Source: Melioribacteraceae bacterium
GTDB taxonomy: Bacteria > Bacteroidota > Ignavibacteria > Ignavibacteriales > Melioribacteraceae
Length of the DNA: 48,320 bases
Assembly (NCBI GenBank): GCA_027030245.1
Contig: JALVFE010000002.1
Span: forward strand, 1 to 48,320
Direction: 5' to 3'
Shown: positions 15,603 to 25,321 of the stretch, piece by piece
How positions within the stretch are numbered: position 1 is the stretch's first letter
Layout of the letters: the number at the start of each line of letters is the position of its first letter
Translations under genes and position numbers: made by a program
The notes under the pieces: generated by a model
What the model saw: only the letters and a program-made list of their open reading frames with translations
Database searches by the model: none
What the model was told of the DNA's origin: nothing

Positions 15603-18224
15603 TTAATTCAAGTCTTCCAAAATTTTCTTTAATTTGACTAACTGCCCTTCCCAATTTTCTTTTTTGTTTTTTTCTTTCTCAACGATTTCTTTGGGCGCGT
15701 TATTTACAAATTTTTCGTTAGAAAGTTTTTTCTCAACGCCCTTCAAAGCATTTTCCAGCCGGTTAATTTCTTTTTCGATCCTTGCACGTTCAACATCCAA
15801 ATCAATTACTCCGGCAAGCGGAACGAAGATATCGCAGTTTTTAACCACAGCCGATGCGCTTTGAGCGGGTTTTGTCAGAGCAGGATCAACCGTAAGTTCG
15901 TTTATTTTCGCAAGCGATTTTATATAAACGTGACTTTCCTCTTTTAAGGAATCCGTTTTCAATAACACATCAATTTTCTTGGAAGGCGGAATGGACAACT
16001 CGCCTCTTATGTTTCTTATTGCAGTGATAATATTCTGCACAAACTCCATTTCCGCTTCTGCAGATTTGGAAATTTTAGATTCGTCGAATTCCGGAAATGC
16101 GGAAACAGAGATACTTTCGCCTTCGGCTCTTTCGGATATCAAATGCCACAATTCTTCCGTTATAAACGGCATAAAAGGATGAGCAAGTTTAAGCGATTCT
16201 TCGAAAAGAACAAGCGCACGCGATAATGCAGCTGATTTTACTTCTTCGTTACCGGAATAAAATTTAACTTTGCTCAATTCCAAGAACCAATCGCAGAAGT
16301 CATTCCAAATATAGGAATAGATAACCCGCGCGGCTCCGGTAATATCAAAGCGTTCCAATGCATCTTCGAATTGTTTTACTGCGTTTTGGAAACGTGAAGT
16401 TATCCATTCGTCAATAAAATCAATATGTTTATCGATTAACGAATCATCCGTTTCGATTTGTTGAGCGTTCATCAACAGAAACCGCCCGGCATTCCAAATT
16501 TTGTTTGCAAAGTTTCTGCCCAACTCGGTTTTATCGGTACTGAATAGAACATCTTGCCCCAAAGGAGCGATATAATTAATCGTAAACCTTAAAGCATCGG
16601 CGCCGTAATCTTTAATTACGTCCAGCGGATCCGGAGAATTGCCGAGCGATTTGCTCATTTTTCTTCCTTGAACATCGCGGATAATACTTGTAAAGTATAC
16701 GTCTTTGAAGGGGATTTCGTGCATGAATTCCATTCCCGCCATAATCATTCGCGCTACCCAGAAGAAAATTATATCGGGACCCGTAACAAGCAAGTCGGTC
16801 GGATAATAATAATCCTGATCTTCCTTCGTCGTAAAAACATCTTGCGCCCACAACCAACTGGAAGCCCATGTATCCAAAACGTCTTCGTCTTGTCGCCAGT
16901 TTTCTATGTCTTCAGGCGGCTCAACGTCGCAATAAATTTCTTTGGTTTCTTTATGATACCAAACCGGAATTCTGTGTCCCCACCAAAGCTGTCGGGAAAT
17001 GCACCAATCTTTAATATTGGTCATCCAATGCTCGTAAGTTTTAACCCAATGCTGCGGATGAAATTTAATTTTGCCTTCGCGTACAACTTGTAAAGCCGGT
17101 TGGGCAAGACTATCCATTTTCATGAACCATTGTTCGGAAAGATAAGGTTCAATCGGAACATTGCCCCGCTCCGAATAACCGACGTTTGTTGTGTAGTCTT
17201 CTATTTTCTCCAGCAGACCTAACTCTTCGAACTTTTTAACAACCCGTTTTCTTACTTCGTATCTGTCCAAACCGCGTAAATCTTCGGGAACGTTTTCGTT
17301 GGTCGTTGCATCGGGATTAAAAATGTTGATAATTTCAAGGTTGTGGCGTTGACCCATTTCGTAATCGTTAACATCGTGAGCGGGAGTAACTTTAACCGCG
17401 CCGGTACCGAATTCTATATCGACGTATTCATCGGCAAATATTGGTATTTCACGGTTTACTATGGGCAGAATAACTTTTTTACCGACCAAATGTTTATAAC
17501 GTTCGTCTTTCGGATTTACTGCAACTCCTGTATCGCCGAGCATTGTTTCGGGTCGCGTTGTAGCAACAACCAAAAATTCATCGCTGTCTTTTACGGGATA
17601 TTTGAAATACCAAAGTTTTCCTTGAACGGTTTTGTAAATCACCTCTTCGTCGGAAATAGCCGATTTGGAAGCGGGATCCCAGTTTACCAATCTATAACCT
17701 CTGTAAATCAATCCTTTTTTGTAAAGCTTAACAAAAGCTTCAATCACTTTTCTGTAATAGTGATCGTCCATCGTAAAACGTTCGCGTTTCCAATCGCAGC
17801 TCACTCCCAACTTCCGTAATTGCGTGGTTATGATATTTCCGTATTTTTCTTTCCATTCCCAGCAATATTTTAGAAATTCTTCCCTACCGATTTCATATTT
17901 ATCTATTCCTTGTTCTTTTAAATACTTAACTACTTTCGTTTCTGTAGCAATAGAAGCGTGATCGGTTCCCGGCACCCAAAGAGCATTAAATCCTTTCATC
18001 CGTTTGTAGCGGATATACAAATCTTGAATGGAATTGTTAAGAATGTGTCCCATTGTAAGCATGCCGGTAATGTTCGGCGGGGGAATTACAATCGTGTAAG
18101 GGACTTTCGATTCGTCCGGCTCTGAATGATATAAATCGTGATCTTCCCAATACTTATACCATTTGTCTTCAACTTCATTCGGATTATATGCTTTTGGAAT
18201 ATCCGTTAACTTTTTTACTTTCAT
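15603..18224 (-). CDS. valS: Valyl-tRNA synthetase
   Basis: 873 residues, normal length for class I ValRS. The HIGH motif is MGHILN within PPPNITGMLTMGHILNNSIQ (about residues 48-67), KMSKS is RKMSKSLGN (about 521-529), and the editing domain contains TTRPETMLGDTGVAVNPKDERY. An anticodon-binding domain follows, and the C-terminal arm (about 808-873) is the coiled coil that contacts tRNA (DVERARIEKEINRLENAL). It charges tRNA-Val in the cytoplasm. Single-gene unit, convergent with the lipoprotein gene. Confidence 0.97.
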   Translation of the reverse strand: MKVKKLTDIPKAYNPNEVEDKWYKYWEDHDLYHSEPDESKVPYTIVIPPPNITGMLTMGHILNNSIQDLYIRYKRMKGFNALWVPGTDHASIATETKVVKYLKEQGIDKYEIGREEFLKYCWEWKEKYGNIITTQLRKLGVSCDWKRERFTMDDHYYRKVIEAFVKLYKKGLIYRGYRLVNWDPASKSAISDEEVIYKTVQGKLWYFKYPVKDSDEFLVVATTRPETMLGDTGVAVNPKDERYKHLVGKKVILPIVNREIPIFADEYVDIEFGTGAVKVTPAHDVNDYEMGQRHNLEIINIFNPDATTNENVPEDLRGLDRYEVRKRVVKKFEELGLLEKIEDYTTNVGYSERGNVPIEPYLSEQWFMKMDSLAQPALQVVREGKIKFHPQHWVKTYEHWMTNIKDWCISRQLWWGHRIPVWYHKETKEIYCDVEPPEDIENWRQDEDVLDTWASSWLWAQDVFTTKEDQDYYYPTDLLVTGPDIIFFWVARMIMAGMEFMHEIPFKDVYFTSIIRDVQGRKMSKSLGNSPDPLDVIKDYGADALRFTINYIAPLGQDVLFSTDKTELGRNFANKIWNAGRFLLMNAQQIETDDSLIDKHIDFIDEWITSRFQNAVKQFEDALERFDITGAARVIYSYIWNDFCDWFLELSKVKFYSGNEEVKSAALSRALVLFEESLKLAHPFMPFITEELWHLISERAEGESISVSAFPEFDESKISKSAEAEMEFVQNIITAIRNIRGELSIPPSKKIDVLLKTDSLKEESHVYIKSLAKINELTVDPALTKPAQSASAVVKNCDIFVPLAGVIDLDVERARIEKEINRLENALKGVEKKLSNEKFVNNAPKEIVEKEKNKKENWEGQLVKLKKILEDLN

Positions 18225-18337
18225 TTTTCGCTCGAAATTTTTCTCATTGAATTTGCAAATATAAAAAAATCGGAGTTTGGATGTTCACATCATTCTTTGC
18301 AGAAATAAAATTCCGATTATCTTTAATTTTTAATTAT

Positions 18338-19246
18338 TTAACTTTCTTTAACCGGTTTATTACTTATTTCGATATGTTGATATAAAATTCCCCCAATAAT
18401 AAAAATCAATCCGATTATTGAAGAAGGCAGAATTTTTTCATTTAAAATAAGCGCTATAAAAATCAACGAAATAAACGGCGAAAGGTAAGCCAGAGTTGAT
18501 GTTTTAGCTTTATCTTTACTTAATTGCAATCCTTTCATCCAAAGGAAAAAGGTAATCCCCATTTCGAAAAGTCCTACGTAAACAGCGCCAAGCAAAAAAG
18601 TTGCGTCTTTAATTTCAAACGAATCGAAGAGTAAAATGTAAATTCCCGAATAAATACAGCCGGTTAAAAATGCCGCGAACAACTTTACGGAACTATCGCG
18701 TTCATCTTTCAGATTCAGAATCCAAAAAGTAGCCCAAATTAACGAACTGCCGGTTGCCAATATTACTCCGTAAAGATTATGAAACTCGAGTGAAAAAATT
18801 TTTCCCCGCGTGGAAATTATTAACACTCCGGCGAACGAAATTATCAATCCCGTTAATGTTTTAACGGTCAATTTATGTTTAAGAAATAAGGAAGCAAATA
18901 CCGCGATAGCAATCGGCCAAGTGTAATTCAACGCTTGTGCCTCTTGCGCGGGCAACAAAGAATAAGCTTTGAACAACACAAGGTAATAAAGAAACGGATT
19001 AATAAAACCGAGAAGTAAATTTCTTTTTATATTCTCGCCTTGGAAAAGCATACTTAATTGTTTGCGGGAATTTCTCAAAGCAATTAAAAACAAAACCACC
19101 GAGCTCGTAAACGAAGCATAAAACAACAATTGAATATAATTCATTCCCTTAAGCGAAAGCTTAAATGCCGTTGCCACGGTTGACCAAAGCAGAACGGCGG
19201 CAACAGCGTAAAGAAAAGCTTTTGTATTTTCCGGAATCAATTTCAT
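18338..19246 (-). CDS. EamA/DMT-family membrane transporter
   Basis: 302 residues from ATG 19246; a TTG two codons upstream is also in frame. Ten hydrophobic helices fall in two EamA repeats (about 10-135 and 150-295), with PAQEAQALNYTWPIAIAVFASLFLKHKL and STLAYLSPFISLIFIALILNEKI as the repeat signatures. The family exports or exchanges small metabolites such as amino acids; the substrate is not predictable here. Single gene, divergent from aat. Confidence 0.9.
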   Translation of the reverse strand: MKLIPENTKAFLYAVAAVLLWSTVATAFKLSLKGMNYIQLLFYASFTSSVVLFLIALRNSRKQLSMLFQGENIKRNLLLGFINPFLYYLVLFKAYSLLPAQEAQALNYTWPIAIAVFASLFLKHKLTVKTLTGLIISFAGVLIISTRGKIFSLEFHNLYGVILATGSSLIWATFWILNLKDERDSSVKLFAAFLTGCIYSGIYILLFDSFEIKDATFLLGAVYVGLFEMGITFFLWMKGLQLSKDKAKTSTLAYLSPFISLIFIALILNEKILPSSIIGLIFIIGGILYQHIEISNKPVKES

Positions 19247-19340
19247 TCGCAAACAGCATACAATTGGAAATAAATTATTTGTTAAAGTTAGTTTTTCTTA
19301 TTATTTATTGCCCGATTAATTTTAATAAAGAAAATCCGGA

Positions 19341-19931
19341 ATGGACTTACTCGATCCCAAAGATTTGCTGAAACCCCGAAATATGCTAAGGCTTTATTCC
19401 ATCGGAGCATTTCCTATGGCCGACGAGAACGGTCAGATAAATTGGTATCTGCCGGAAATCCGTACTATCATTCCGCTCGATAATTATAACGTTCCCCGCT
19501 CGTTAAGAAAATTCATGGAGAAAGCGGATTTCAAATACGAATTCGACAAAAACATACTCGGCGTAATCAGAGTTTGCGCATCGCGTGAACATACGTGGAT
19601 TTCGGAAGAATTGATAGAAGCATACAAAGGCTTAATTGATACCGGAAATATTCACTCAGTTGAAGTTTACCAAAAAAATAAGTTGGTCGGCGGTCTTTAC
19701 GGCGTAACGTATAAAGGCGCGTTTTTCGGTGAATCGATGTTTTCCAAAGTATCTCAAGCATCCAAATCGGCTTTGGTAATATTAATCAAACATCTGAAAA
19801 AACAAGGTTTTGTGTTACTCGACGTGCAATTCCAAACCGAGCATTTGAAAATGTTCGGCGCAACGGAAATCAGCTTCAAAGAATTCGAAAACCTTTTGGA
19901 AAAAGCTTATGAGAGAGACGTAATGTTTTAG
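19341..19931 (+). CDS. aat: Leucyl/phenylalanyl-tRNA--protein transferase
   Basis: 196 residues. Family signatures: YSIGAFPMADENGQINWYLPEIRTIIPLD at the N-terminus, the transfer site region VYQKNKLVGGLYGVTYKGAFFGESMFSKVSQASKSAL, and LLDVQFQTEHLKMFGATEISFKEF. It adds Leu or Phe to N-terminal Lys/Arg of proteins, marking them for the N-end rule. Single gene between divergent and convergent neighbours; two hairpins follow it. Confidence 0.95.
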   Translation: MDLLDPKDLLKPRNMLRLYSIGAFPMADENGQINWYLPEIRTIIPLDNYNVPRSLRKFMEKADFKYEFDKNILGVIRVCASREHTWISEELIEAYKGLIDTGNIHSVEVYQKNKLVGGLYGVTYKGAFFGESMFSKVSQASKSALVILIKHLKKQGFVLLDVQFQTEHLKMFGATEISFKEFENLLEKAYERDVMF

Positions 19932-19976
19932 ATATAAATTTTTATAATTATAAAACAAAAGACTTTAACATATTTT

Positions 19977-20007
19977 TCCGGTTTGCCGGAACTTTGCCCG
20001 CAAAGTT
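19977..20007. terminator. Two adjacent hairpins after aat (bidirectional terminator candidate)
   Basis: TCCGG-TTTG-CCGGA (19977-19990) is followed directly by AACTTTGC-CC-GCAAAGTT (19990-20007), then TATTTGTTCT. It lies in the convergent gap between aat and the lipoprotein gene, the right place to stop both transcripts; T-runs are short. Confidence 0.5.
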
Positions 20008-20065
20008 ATTTGTTCTACAAGTAAATCCGGATACTTCGATTACAATTTTCGAAACTTCCGCTTCC

Positions 20066-20488
20066 CTACTCCTTTTTCAAATCGAATTCTTTTTCCGCTT
20101 TCGCCTCTTGTTCGGAAATTAAATCTTTTACATCAAAGACCAGTTTATATTTTCCTTCGTCGAAATTAGAACCTAAAGCAATTTGCGATTCTATTTTCAC
20201 TTCGTCCGATTCGTCTTTGGTTATTTCTTCAATCGTGCCCAAATCGATTTGTTTAATGGTGTCACCTTTCGGAGTAACCAAATCGACTTGATAAAACAAA
20301 TTTACCGTAAAGCTTTCACCGTTTTCCGTTTTCTTAAAGTTTTCGGCAAATACCGTGGCTGTTACTTCCCAAGAATCTTCAACGTAAAATGCAAAGACTT
20401 CGGGATTTTTTAATTCTAATTTCTCTTCTTTTTTCGAGCAGGAAATCAGAAGAATTACCGGAATTAAAATCACAAATAATTTTCTCAT
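20066..20488 (-). CDS. Small lipoprotein, unknown function
   Basis: 140 residues with lipobox LLISC (Cys about 17), then SKKEEKLELKNPEVFAF and a mostly beta domain containing WEVTATVFAENF, KGDTIKQIDLGTIEEI and KYKLVFDVKDLISEQEA. It may be an immunoglobulin-like fold; no family is recognised. GGAG stands six bases before the ATG. A strong hairpin with a T-run lies immediately upstream, between serC and this start, so expression probably depends on read-through or a promoter inside serC. Confidence 0.75.
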   Translation of the reverse strand: MRKLFVILIPVILLISCSKKEEKLELKNPEVFAFYVEDSWEVTATVFAENFKKTENGESFTVNLFYQVDLVTPKGDTIKQIDLGTIEEITKDESDEVKIESQIALGSNFDEGKYKLVFDVKDLISEQEAKAEKEFDLKKE

Positions 20489-20500
20489 AAGTACTCCGCT

Positions 20501-20534
20501 AAAAAAACGCCGGTCTTAATTAATAAAACCGGCG
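20501..20534 (-). terminator. Rho-independent terminator after serC, directly in front of the lipoprotein start
   Basis: On the - strand CGCCGGT and ACCGGCG form a 7-bp GC-rich stem around a 13-base AT loop, followed by seven T residues (20501-20507 as A on +). It begins 8 bases after the serC stop and ends 12 bases before the next ATG. Confidence 0.8.
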
Positions 20535-20542
20535 CTAGTATT

Positions 20543-21622
20543 TTAATTATTCTTTTTGAAATCGCTCATGAATTGAACCAAATCTTCCACGCCTTTTTTG
20601 GGGAAAGCGTTATAAATTGACGCACGCAAACCTCCGACGGAACGGTGCCCTTTCAAACCGACAAAGCCTTTGGCTGTCGCTTCTTCAATAAATTTCTTTT
20701 CAAGTTCTTCCGAGTGCATTCTGAAAGTTACGTTCATCAACGAACGGTCTTCTTTTGCCGCAGTGCCCCGGTAATAACCGTCGCTTTCGTCAATAAAATT
20801 ATAAAGTATCTCCGCTTTTTCAACGTTTCTTTTATACATTACATCCAATCCGCCCATATTCAAAAGCCATTTGTAAACCAGTCCGATTATATAAACCGTG
20901 TAAGAAGGCGGAGTGTTGTAAAGTGAATTTTTACCCGCGTGAACACTGTAGTTAAGATAAGTATGCAATTCGTCGGATGAACGTTCCAACAAATCGTTTC
21001 TGATAATTACCAGAGTTGCTCCGGCGGGACCCATATTTTTTTGCGCACCGGCGTAAATCAATCCGTATTTGTTAACGTCGATTTTTTTATGCAAGATATC
21101 CGACGAAGCATCGCAGACAAGCGGAACATCGCCAACTTCCGGCTCGGATTTAAATTGAGTTCCGAATATTGTATTGTTTGAAGTAAAGTGAACGTAAGAA
21201 GCGTCATCGCTTAAATTAAATTGTTTGGGAATATAATTAAAATTTGAATCTTCGGAAGTAGCCGCAATGTTCACTTCGCCGACCCGCTTGGCTTCCTTAA
21301 CTGCTTTTTTCGACCAAGCGCCGGTAACGATATAATCGGCTTTATTTTTAGGCGGCATTAAATTTAACGGAACCATTGAAAACTGAAGCGTTGCGCCGCC
21401 TTGCAAAAACAAGATGGTGTAATTATCCCCAATATCCAAAAGTTTACGCAAGTCGTTTTGCGCAGCAACAAAAATATCGTTGAAGTTTTTGGAACGGTGA
21501 CTCATTTCCATCACCGACATTCCGGCTCCGGGATAAACAAGCAATTCTTCTTGAGCTTGTTTTAATACTTCTTCAGGCAATACGGCCGGACCCGCGCTGA
21601 AATTATAAACCCGTTTTTCCAT
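20543..21622 (-). CDS. serC: Phosphoserine aminotransferase
   Basis: 359 residues. Class V aminotransferase signatures: MEKRVYNFSAGPAVLP at the N-terminus, FLQGGATLQFSMVPLNL, the PLP-lysine segment YGLIYAGAQKNMGPAGATLVIIR, and GHRSVGGLRASIYNAFP at the C-terminus. It converts 3-phosphohydroxypyruvate with glutamate to phosphoserine (serine and vitamin B6 pathways). AAGGAA precedes the ATG. It lies 35 bases downstream of the DUF1015 gene, so the two are probably one operon; serA is not in the window. Confidence 0.96.
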   Translation of the reverse strand: MEKRVYNFSAGPAVLPEEVLKQAQEELLVYPGAGMSVMEMSHRSKNFNDIFVAAQNDLRKLLDIGDNYTILFLQGGATLQFSMVPLNLMPPKNKADYIVTGAWSKKAVKEAKRVGEVNIAATSEDSNFNYIPKQFNLSDDASYVHFTSNNTIFGTQFKSEPEVGDVPLVCDASSDILHKKIDVNKYGLIYAGAQKNMGPAGATLVIIRNDLLERSSDELHTYLNYSVHAGKNSLYNTPPSYTVYIIGLVYKWLLNMGGLDVMYKRNVEKAEILYNFIDESDGYYRGTAAKEDRSLMNVTFRMHSEELEKKFIEEATAKGFVGLKGHRSVGGLRASIYNAFPKKGVEDLVQFMSDFKKNN

Positions 21623-21657
21623 TTTCGTTTTCCTTGTTTTAATTATTTTAATTTTAA

Positions 21658-22893
21658 CTAAATTTCATGAACCAAAAGTCCGTCTCTCAATTTAGGTTCG
21701 AACCAAGTCGATTTTGGCGGCATCGTTTCCCCGGCGTTCGAAATGTTTATCAAGTCATCTACCGATACCGGATACATTGAAAATGCAACAGCCGCTTTTC
21801 CTTCGTTTACCAGTCTTTCCAATTCTTCCGTGCCCCTTATTCCGCCGATAAAATCAATTTTATCGCTTGTTCTCGGGTCTTCAATTCCTAAAACGGGATT
21901 CAACAAATAATTTTGCAGAATGCTTACATCCAAATTTTCTCCCACTGTTTTACCTTCTTTTACGTTTTCGTTCGGTTTTAACAAATACCATTGTTTATTC
22001 AAATACATCCCGATAGATATCCGTTCGGCAGGCGAAGGATTTTCGGTCGGTTCCACCGTAAAATTTTGTTTTACTTTTTCTAAAAATTGTTCTTCCGTAT
22101 TACCGTTCAAATCAAACACAACCCTGTTGTAAGGCAGAATCTTCAATTGTTCGGCGGGAAACAAAACGGCAAGGAAATAATTATATTCTTCTTCACCCGT
22201 GTGATTTTTATTTTTCTCCGCCATAACTTTTTGAGCGCGGGCTGCGCTTGCCGCGCGATGGTGTCCGTCCGCAATATATAACTTATCCACATTAGCAATT
22301 TCGGAGACGATGAGTTCATTATATTCATCGGGAAGAACCCAAACCGTATGTGTAACCGAATCGTTTGCGGTGAAATTATACAAAGGTTCTTGTTCTTTCA
22401 TGGTTTTATTAACGACTTCGTTGATTTTTTCAACTCCTTTGTATGTTAAAAATACCGCGCCGGTTTGAGCTTTCGTTGTAACTATATGATTTGTTCTGTC
22501 GTCTTCTTTTACTTTCCGTGTTTTTTCATGTTTCATTATTATATCGTTGTTGTAATCTTCAACGGAAAAAGTAGCCGCAATACCGACTTGCTCTTGTTCT
22601 CCCCAAACAAGTTTGTAAAGATAGAAATGCGGATTCTCATCTTGAAGCATTGGCGCTTCTTTCTTTAGTCTTTCGTAATTTTCTTTTGCCTTTTCATAAA
22701 CTTTTTTATCGTAAGGATCAACTTTCTCGTCAAGCTCTATTTCCGAACGCGTAACTCTTAAAAAATTTATCGGGTTTCCTTTTGCCAATTCCGCTGCTTC
22801 GCGTCTGTTAACTACATCGTAAGGAACGCTTGCAACAAGGTGGGCAACTTCTGGATCGGGTCTTACTGCGTTGAAAGGTCTTATAACCGCCAT
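21658..22893 (-). CDS. DUF1015 family protein
   Basis: 411 residues from ATG 22893, set by AAGGAG five bases upstream; a GTG two codons earlier is in frame but overlaps that site. Family signatures: IRPFNAVRPDPEVAHLVASVPYDVV, NHIVTTKAQTGAVFLTY, LYIADGHHRAASA (the DGHHR block) and LQNYLLNPVLGIEDPRTSDKI. DUF1015 proteins are widespread near serine-biosynthesis genes, as here beside serC, but their biochemical role is not established to my knowledge. Likely cytoplasmic. Confidence 0.9.
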   Translation of the reverse strand: MAVIRPFNAVRPDPEVAHLVASVPYDVVNRREAAELAKGNPINFLRVTRSEIELDEKVDPYDKKVYEKAKENYERLKKEAPMLQDENPHFYLYKLVWGEQEQVGIAATFSVEDYNNDIIMKHEKTRKVKEDDRTNHIVTTKAQTGAVFLTYKGVEKINEVVNKTMKEQEPLYNFTANDSVTHTVWVLPDEYNELIVSEIANVDKLYIADGHHRAASAARAQKVMAEKNKNHTGEEEYNYFLAVLFPAEQLKILPYNRVVFDLNGNTEEQFLEKVKQNFTVEPTENPSPAERISIGMYLNKQWYLLKPNENVKEGKTVGENLDVSILQNYLLNPVLGIEDPRTSDKIDFIGGIRGTEELERLVNEGKAAVAFSMYPVSVDDLINISNAGETMPPKSTWFEPKLRDGLLVHEI

Positions 22894-23284
22894 ACTCACT
22901 CCTTTGGTATAATTAAAAATTCAGTTGAATATTTCAAACAAACAAAATTTTATATCAGTAAATCTACATTTTTATAAGAGATAAACAAGTGTTATTTCTT
23001 AAAAGAAAAGACTAAAAAAGAAAAGGATTTTCAATCGTTTGGGGAAGATAGTTTTAATAATCTAAAATATAATACTATTCAATTATTGAATATTTAACAT
23101 CTTTGGTGATTTTACTTTCTTCATCGCTAATTCACAATAGCTATGCAAATCAAGTGTAAAATAATTACGGAATGATTAAATAAAAGCTTTCCGCACTAAA
23201 AATCATTCCAAATAACCGTTATTTAGCTTAAACTTTGTAAAATATTTTAAATTCACTATTTTAGCAAAAAGCATTCCAAACTTT
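22894..23284. other. Intergenic region between divergent DUF1015 and DUF3109 genes
   Basis: About 390 bases, strongly AT-rich. It holds an inverted repeat GGAATGATT (23169-23177) / AATCATTCC (23201-23209) with a 23-base loop, which could be a weak hairpin or a spaced operator. The promoters for both flanking units should be here but none stands out. Confidence 0.45.
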
Positions 23285-23851
23285 ATGAACAGTAAATTTC
23301 TCGATATAGACGGGATTTTAGTTTCCCGGGAACTTTTGGAGCGCAAATTTGTTTGTGATCTCGCAAAGTGTAAAGGCGCATGTTGCACGATGGAAAGCGA
23401 TTACGGTGCGCCGTTGCTTGAAGATGAAATCGAACAAATTACACCGATTTTGGACAAAGTATTTAAATATTTACCGCAAGAAAGTGTTGAAGAAATTAGA
23501 AAAAACGGATTTTGGGAAAAGAAAGAAGGAACTTTACTCGTAAAATCGATAAACAGAAGAGATTGCGTTTTTGTTTATTACGAAGGTGATATTGCTAAAT
23601 GTGCTATAGAGAAAGCATACAATGAAAACGAGGTTGATTTTCCCAAGCCGATTTCATGTCACCTTTTTCCGGTTAGAGTTGCGGAATTCGGCGGACCCGT
23701 ATTGAAATTTGAAGAATATACGGAGTGCAAGCCGGCGTTGGAAAAAGGTGAACGGGAAAACGTTAATGTGCTCGATTTTCTTAAAAATTCTATTATCAGA
23801 AGTTACGGTAAAACATTCTTCAAAAAAATACAGAAAGTAAACGGGAATTAA
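23285..23851 (+). CDS. DUF3109 family cysteine-cluster protein
   Basis: 188 residues with the cysteine pattern of DUF3109 (YkgJ-like): FVCDLAKCKGACCTMESDYGAPLLEDE near the N-terminus, then DCVFVYYEGDIAKCAIEKAY, PKPISCHLFPVRV and EYTECKPALEKG. Such clusters probably bind zinc or an Fe-S centre; function is unknown. It is the first gene of a + strand run: rpoN starts three bases after its stop. Confidence 0.88.
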   Translation: MNSKFLDIDGILVSRELLERKFVCDLAKCKGACCTMESDYGAPLLEDEIEQITPILDKVFKYLPQESVEEIRKNGFWEKKEGTLLVKSINRRDCVFVYYEGDIAKCAIEKAYNENEVDFPKPISCHLFPVRVAEFGGPVLKFEEYTECKPALEKGERENVNVLDFLKNSIIRSYGKTFFKKIQKVNGN

Positions 23852-23854
23852 AAA

Positions 23855-25321
23855 ATGTTATCGTTAAATCACAAATTATTACAAACACAAAAACTATCGC
23901 CACAGCAAATACAATATCAAAAGTTGTTGCAATTAAATACGCTTGCTCTCGAACAGCGGATTAAAACCGAACTCGAGCTAAATCCTATTTTGGAGGAAAC
24001 TCAAACCGAAGAAATGGAATTGACGCTCGATCAGAAAGAAGATTCACCGGATGAAAAATCCGAAGAGACTGCAGAAGAAACAGCGGAAAAAACGGAAGAT
24101 GAATTCGACGTTGAAGATTTTATGAACGACGCGGAACTCGAAGAAAACCGCATTAACCGCAGTCCGGACGACGAAGACAAAATTCAACCGGTTACGCCCG
24201 TTCGCGTTTCATTGCAAGAAAGGTTAATCGAACAATTACACGAGCTTGATTTACCGGAAGAACAAATTATATTGGGCGAAGTGATTATCAGCAGTCTGGA
24301 TAAAGACGGATACTTTCGCGAAGATTTGGAAAAAATAGTTGAGGACTTAAAATTATTTGAGCACATTGAAGTTTCGCTGGAAGATGCGGAAAAAGTTTTG
24401 AAGATGATTCAAACACTCGAGCCGGTAGGTATTGCCGCACGAAATTTGCAAGAATGCCTTCTGGTGCAAATCCGTAATTCTTCGTATGATCCGTATTACT
24501 CGTATCTCGCAGAAAAAATATTAAGCGAACATTACGATGACTTTGTGAACAAAAGGTTTAACGTAATTCAAGAGAAAATGGAACTAAGTCGGGATACGCT
24601 GAAAGCAACGCTGGATTTGATTCAAAAACTTAATCCCAAACCCGGCGCAGGCTCTATCGATACGCCGGAAGCAAATCAAATCACCCCGGATTTTATAATT
24701 GAGAAAGTTGACGATAACTACATAATTACACTCAACGACAGAGGAGTGCCTTCGGTTACAATCAGTAAAACTTACCTTGAAATGTTGAACAGCAAAAAAC
24801 GGAAGCGCAAAATAAACAAACGGGAAAAAGAAACTCATAAATTTCTCCGCGAAAAATTCGAGTCGGCAAAATGGTTTATCGCTTCTATTCAACAGCGAAG
24901 GGAAACGTTGATGAAAATTATGCGGGCTATCGTAGAAAAACAATACGACTTCTTCGAATACGGTCCAAAAGCACTAAAACCAATGATATACAAAGACATT
25001 GCCGACGAAATCGGAATGGATATTTCCACTATCAGCCGCGTGGTTAACGGTAAATACGTTCAAAGCCCCGTCGGTATCCACGAATTGAAATATTTCTTCA
25101 GCGAAGGATTAACAACCGATTCGGGAAGCGAAATCTCCAACAAACACATTAAGGAATTAATAAAAGAGATAATCGATAACGAACCGAAAAACATGCCCTA
25201 CAGCGACGACAAAATCGCGAAAATGCTTAAGGAAAAAGGCATTCATATTGCCAGGCGAACCGTTGCTAAATACAGGGAACAAATGAAAATTCCCGTTGCG
25301 CGGTTAAGAAAGGAATTATGA
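23855..25321 (+). CDS. rpoN: RNA polymerase sigma-54 factor
   Basis: 488 residues. The Gln/Leu-rich activator region (about 1-46; KLLQTQKLSPQQIQYQKLLQ) is followed by a long acidic segment (about 50-105), the core-binding domain (ERLIEQLHELDLPEEQ... LEPVGIAARNLQECLLVQI), the DNA-binding HTH (DIADEIGMDISTISRVVNGKYVQSP) and the RpoN box ARRTVAKYRE near residue 473. It directs polymerase to -24/-12 promoters with an enhancer-binding ATPase; none is encoded in the window. Its last four bases overlap the next start (ATGA). Confidence 0.97.
   Translation: MLSLNHKLLQTQKLSPQQIQYQKLLQLNTLALEQRIKTELELNPILEETQTEEMELTLDQKEDSPDEKSEETAEETAEKTEDEFDVEDFMNDAELEENRINRSPDDEDKIQPVTPVRVSLQERLIEQLHELDLPEEQIILGEVIISSLDKDGYFREDLEKIVEDLKLFEHIEVSLEDAEKVLKMIQTLEPVGIAARNLQECLLVQIRNSSYDPYYSYLAEKILSEHYDDFVNKRFNVIQEKMELSRDTLKATLDLIQKLNPKPGAGSIDTPEANQITPDFIIEKVDDNYIITLNDRGVPSVTISKTYLEMLNSKKRKRKINKREKETHKFLREKFESAKWFIASIQQRRETLMKIMRAIVEKQYDFFEYGPKALKPMIYKDIADEIGMDISTISRVVNGKYVQSPVGIHELKYFFSEGLTTDSGSEISNKHIKELIKEIIDNEPKNMPYSDDKIAKMLKEKGIHIARRTVAKYREQMKIPVARLRKEL

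Noticed and set aside
16668-17093. 141-residue ORF on + inside valS
   Set aside because: Shadow frame of a clear valyl-tRNA synthetase gene.
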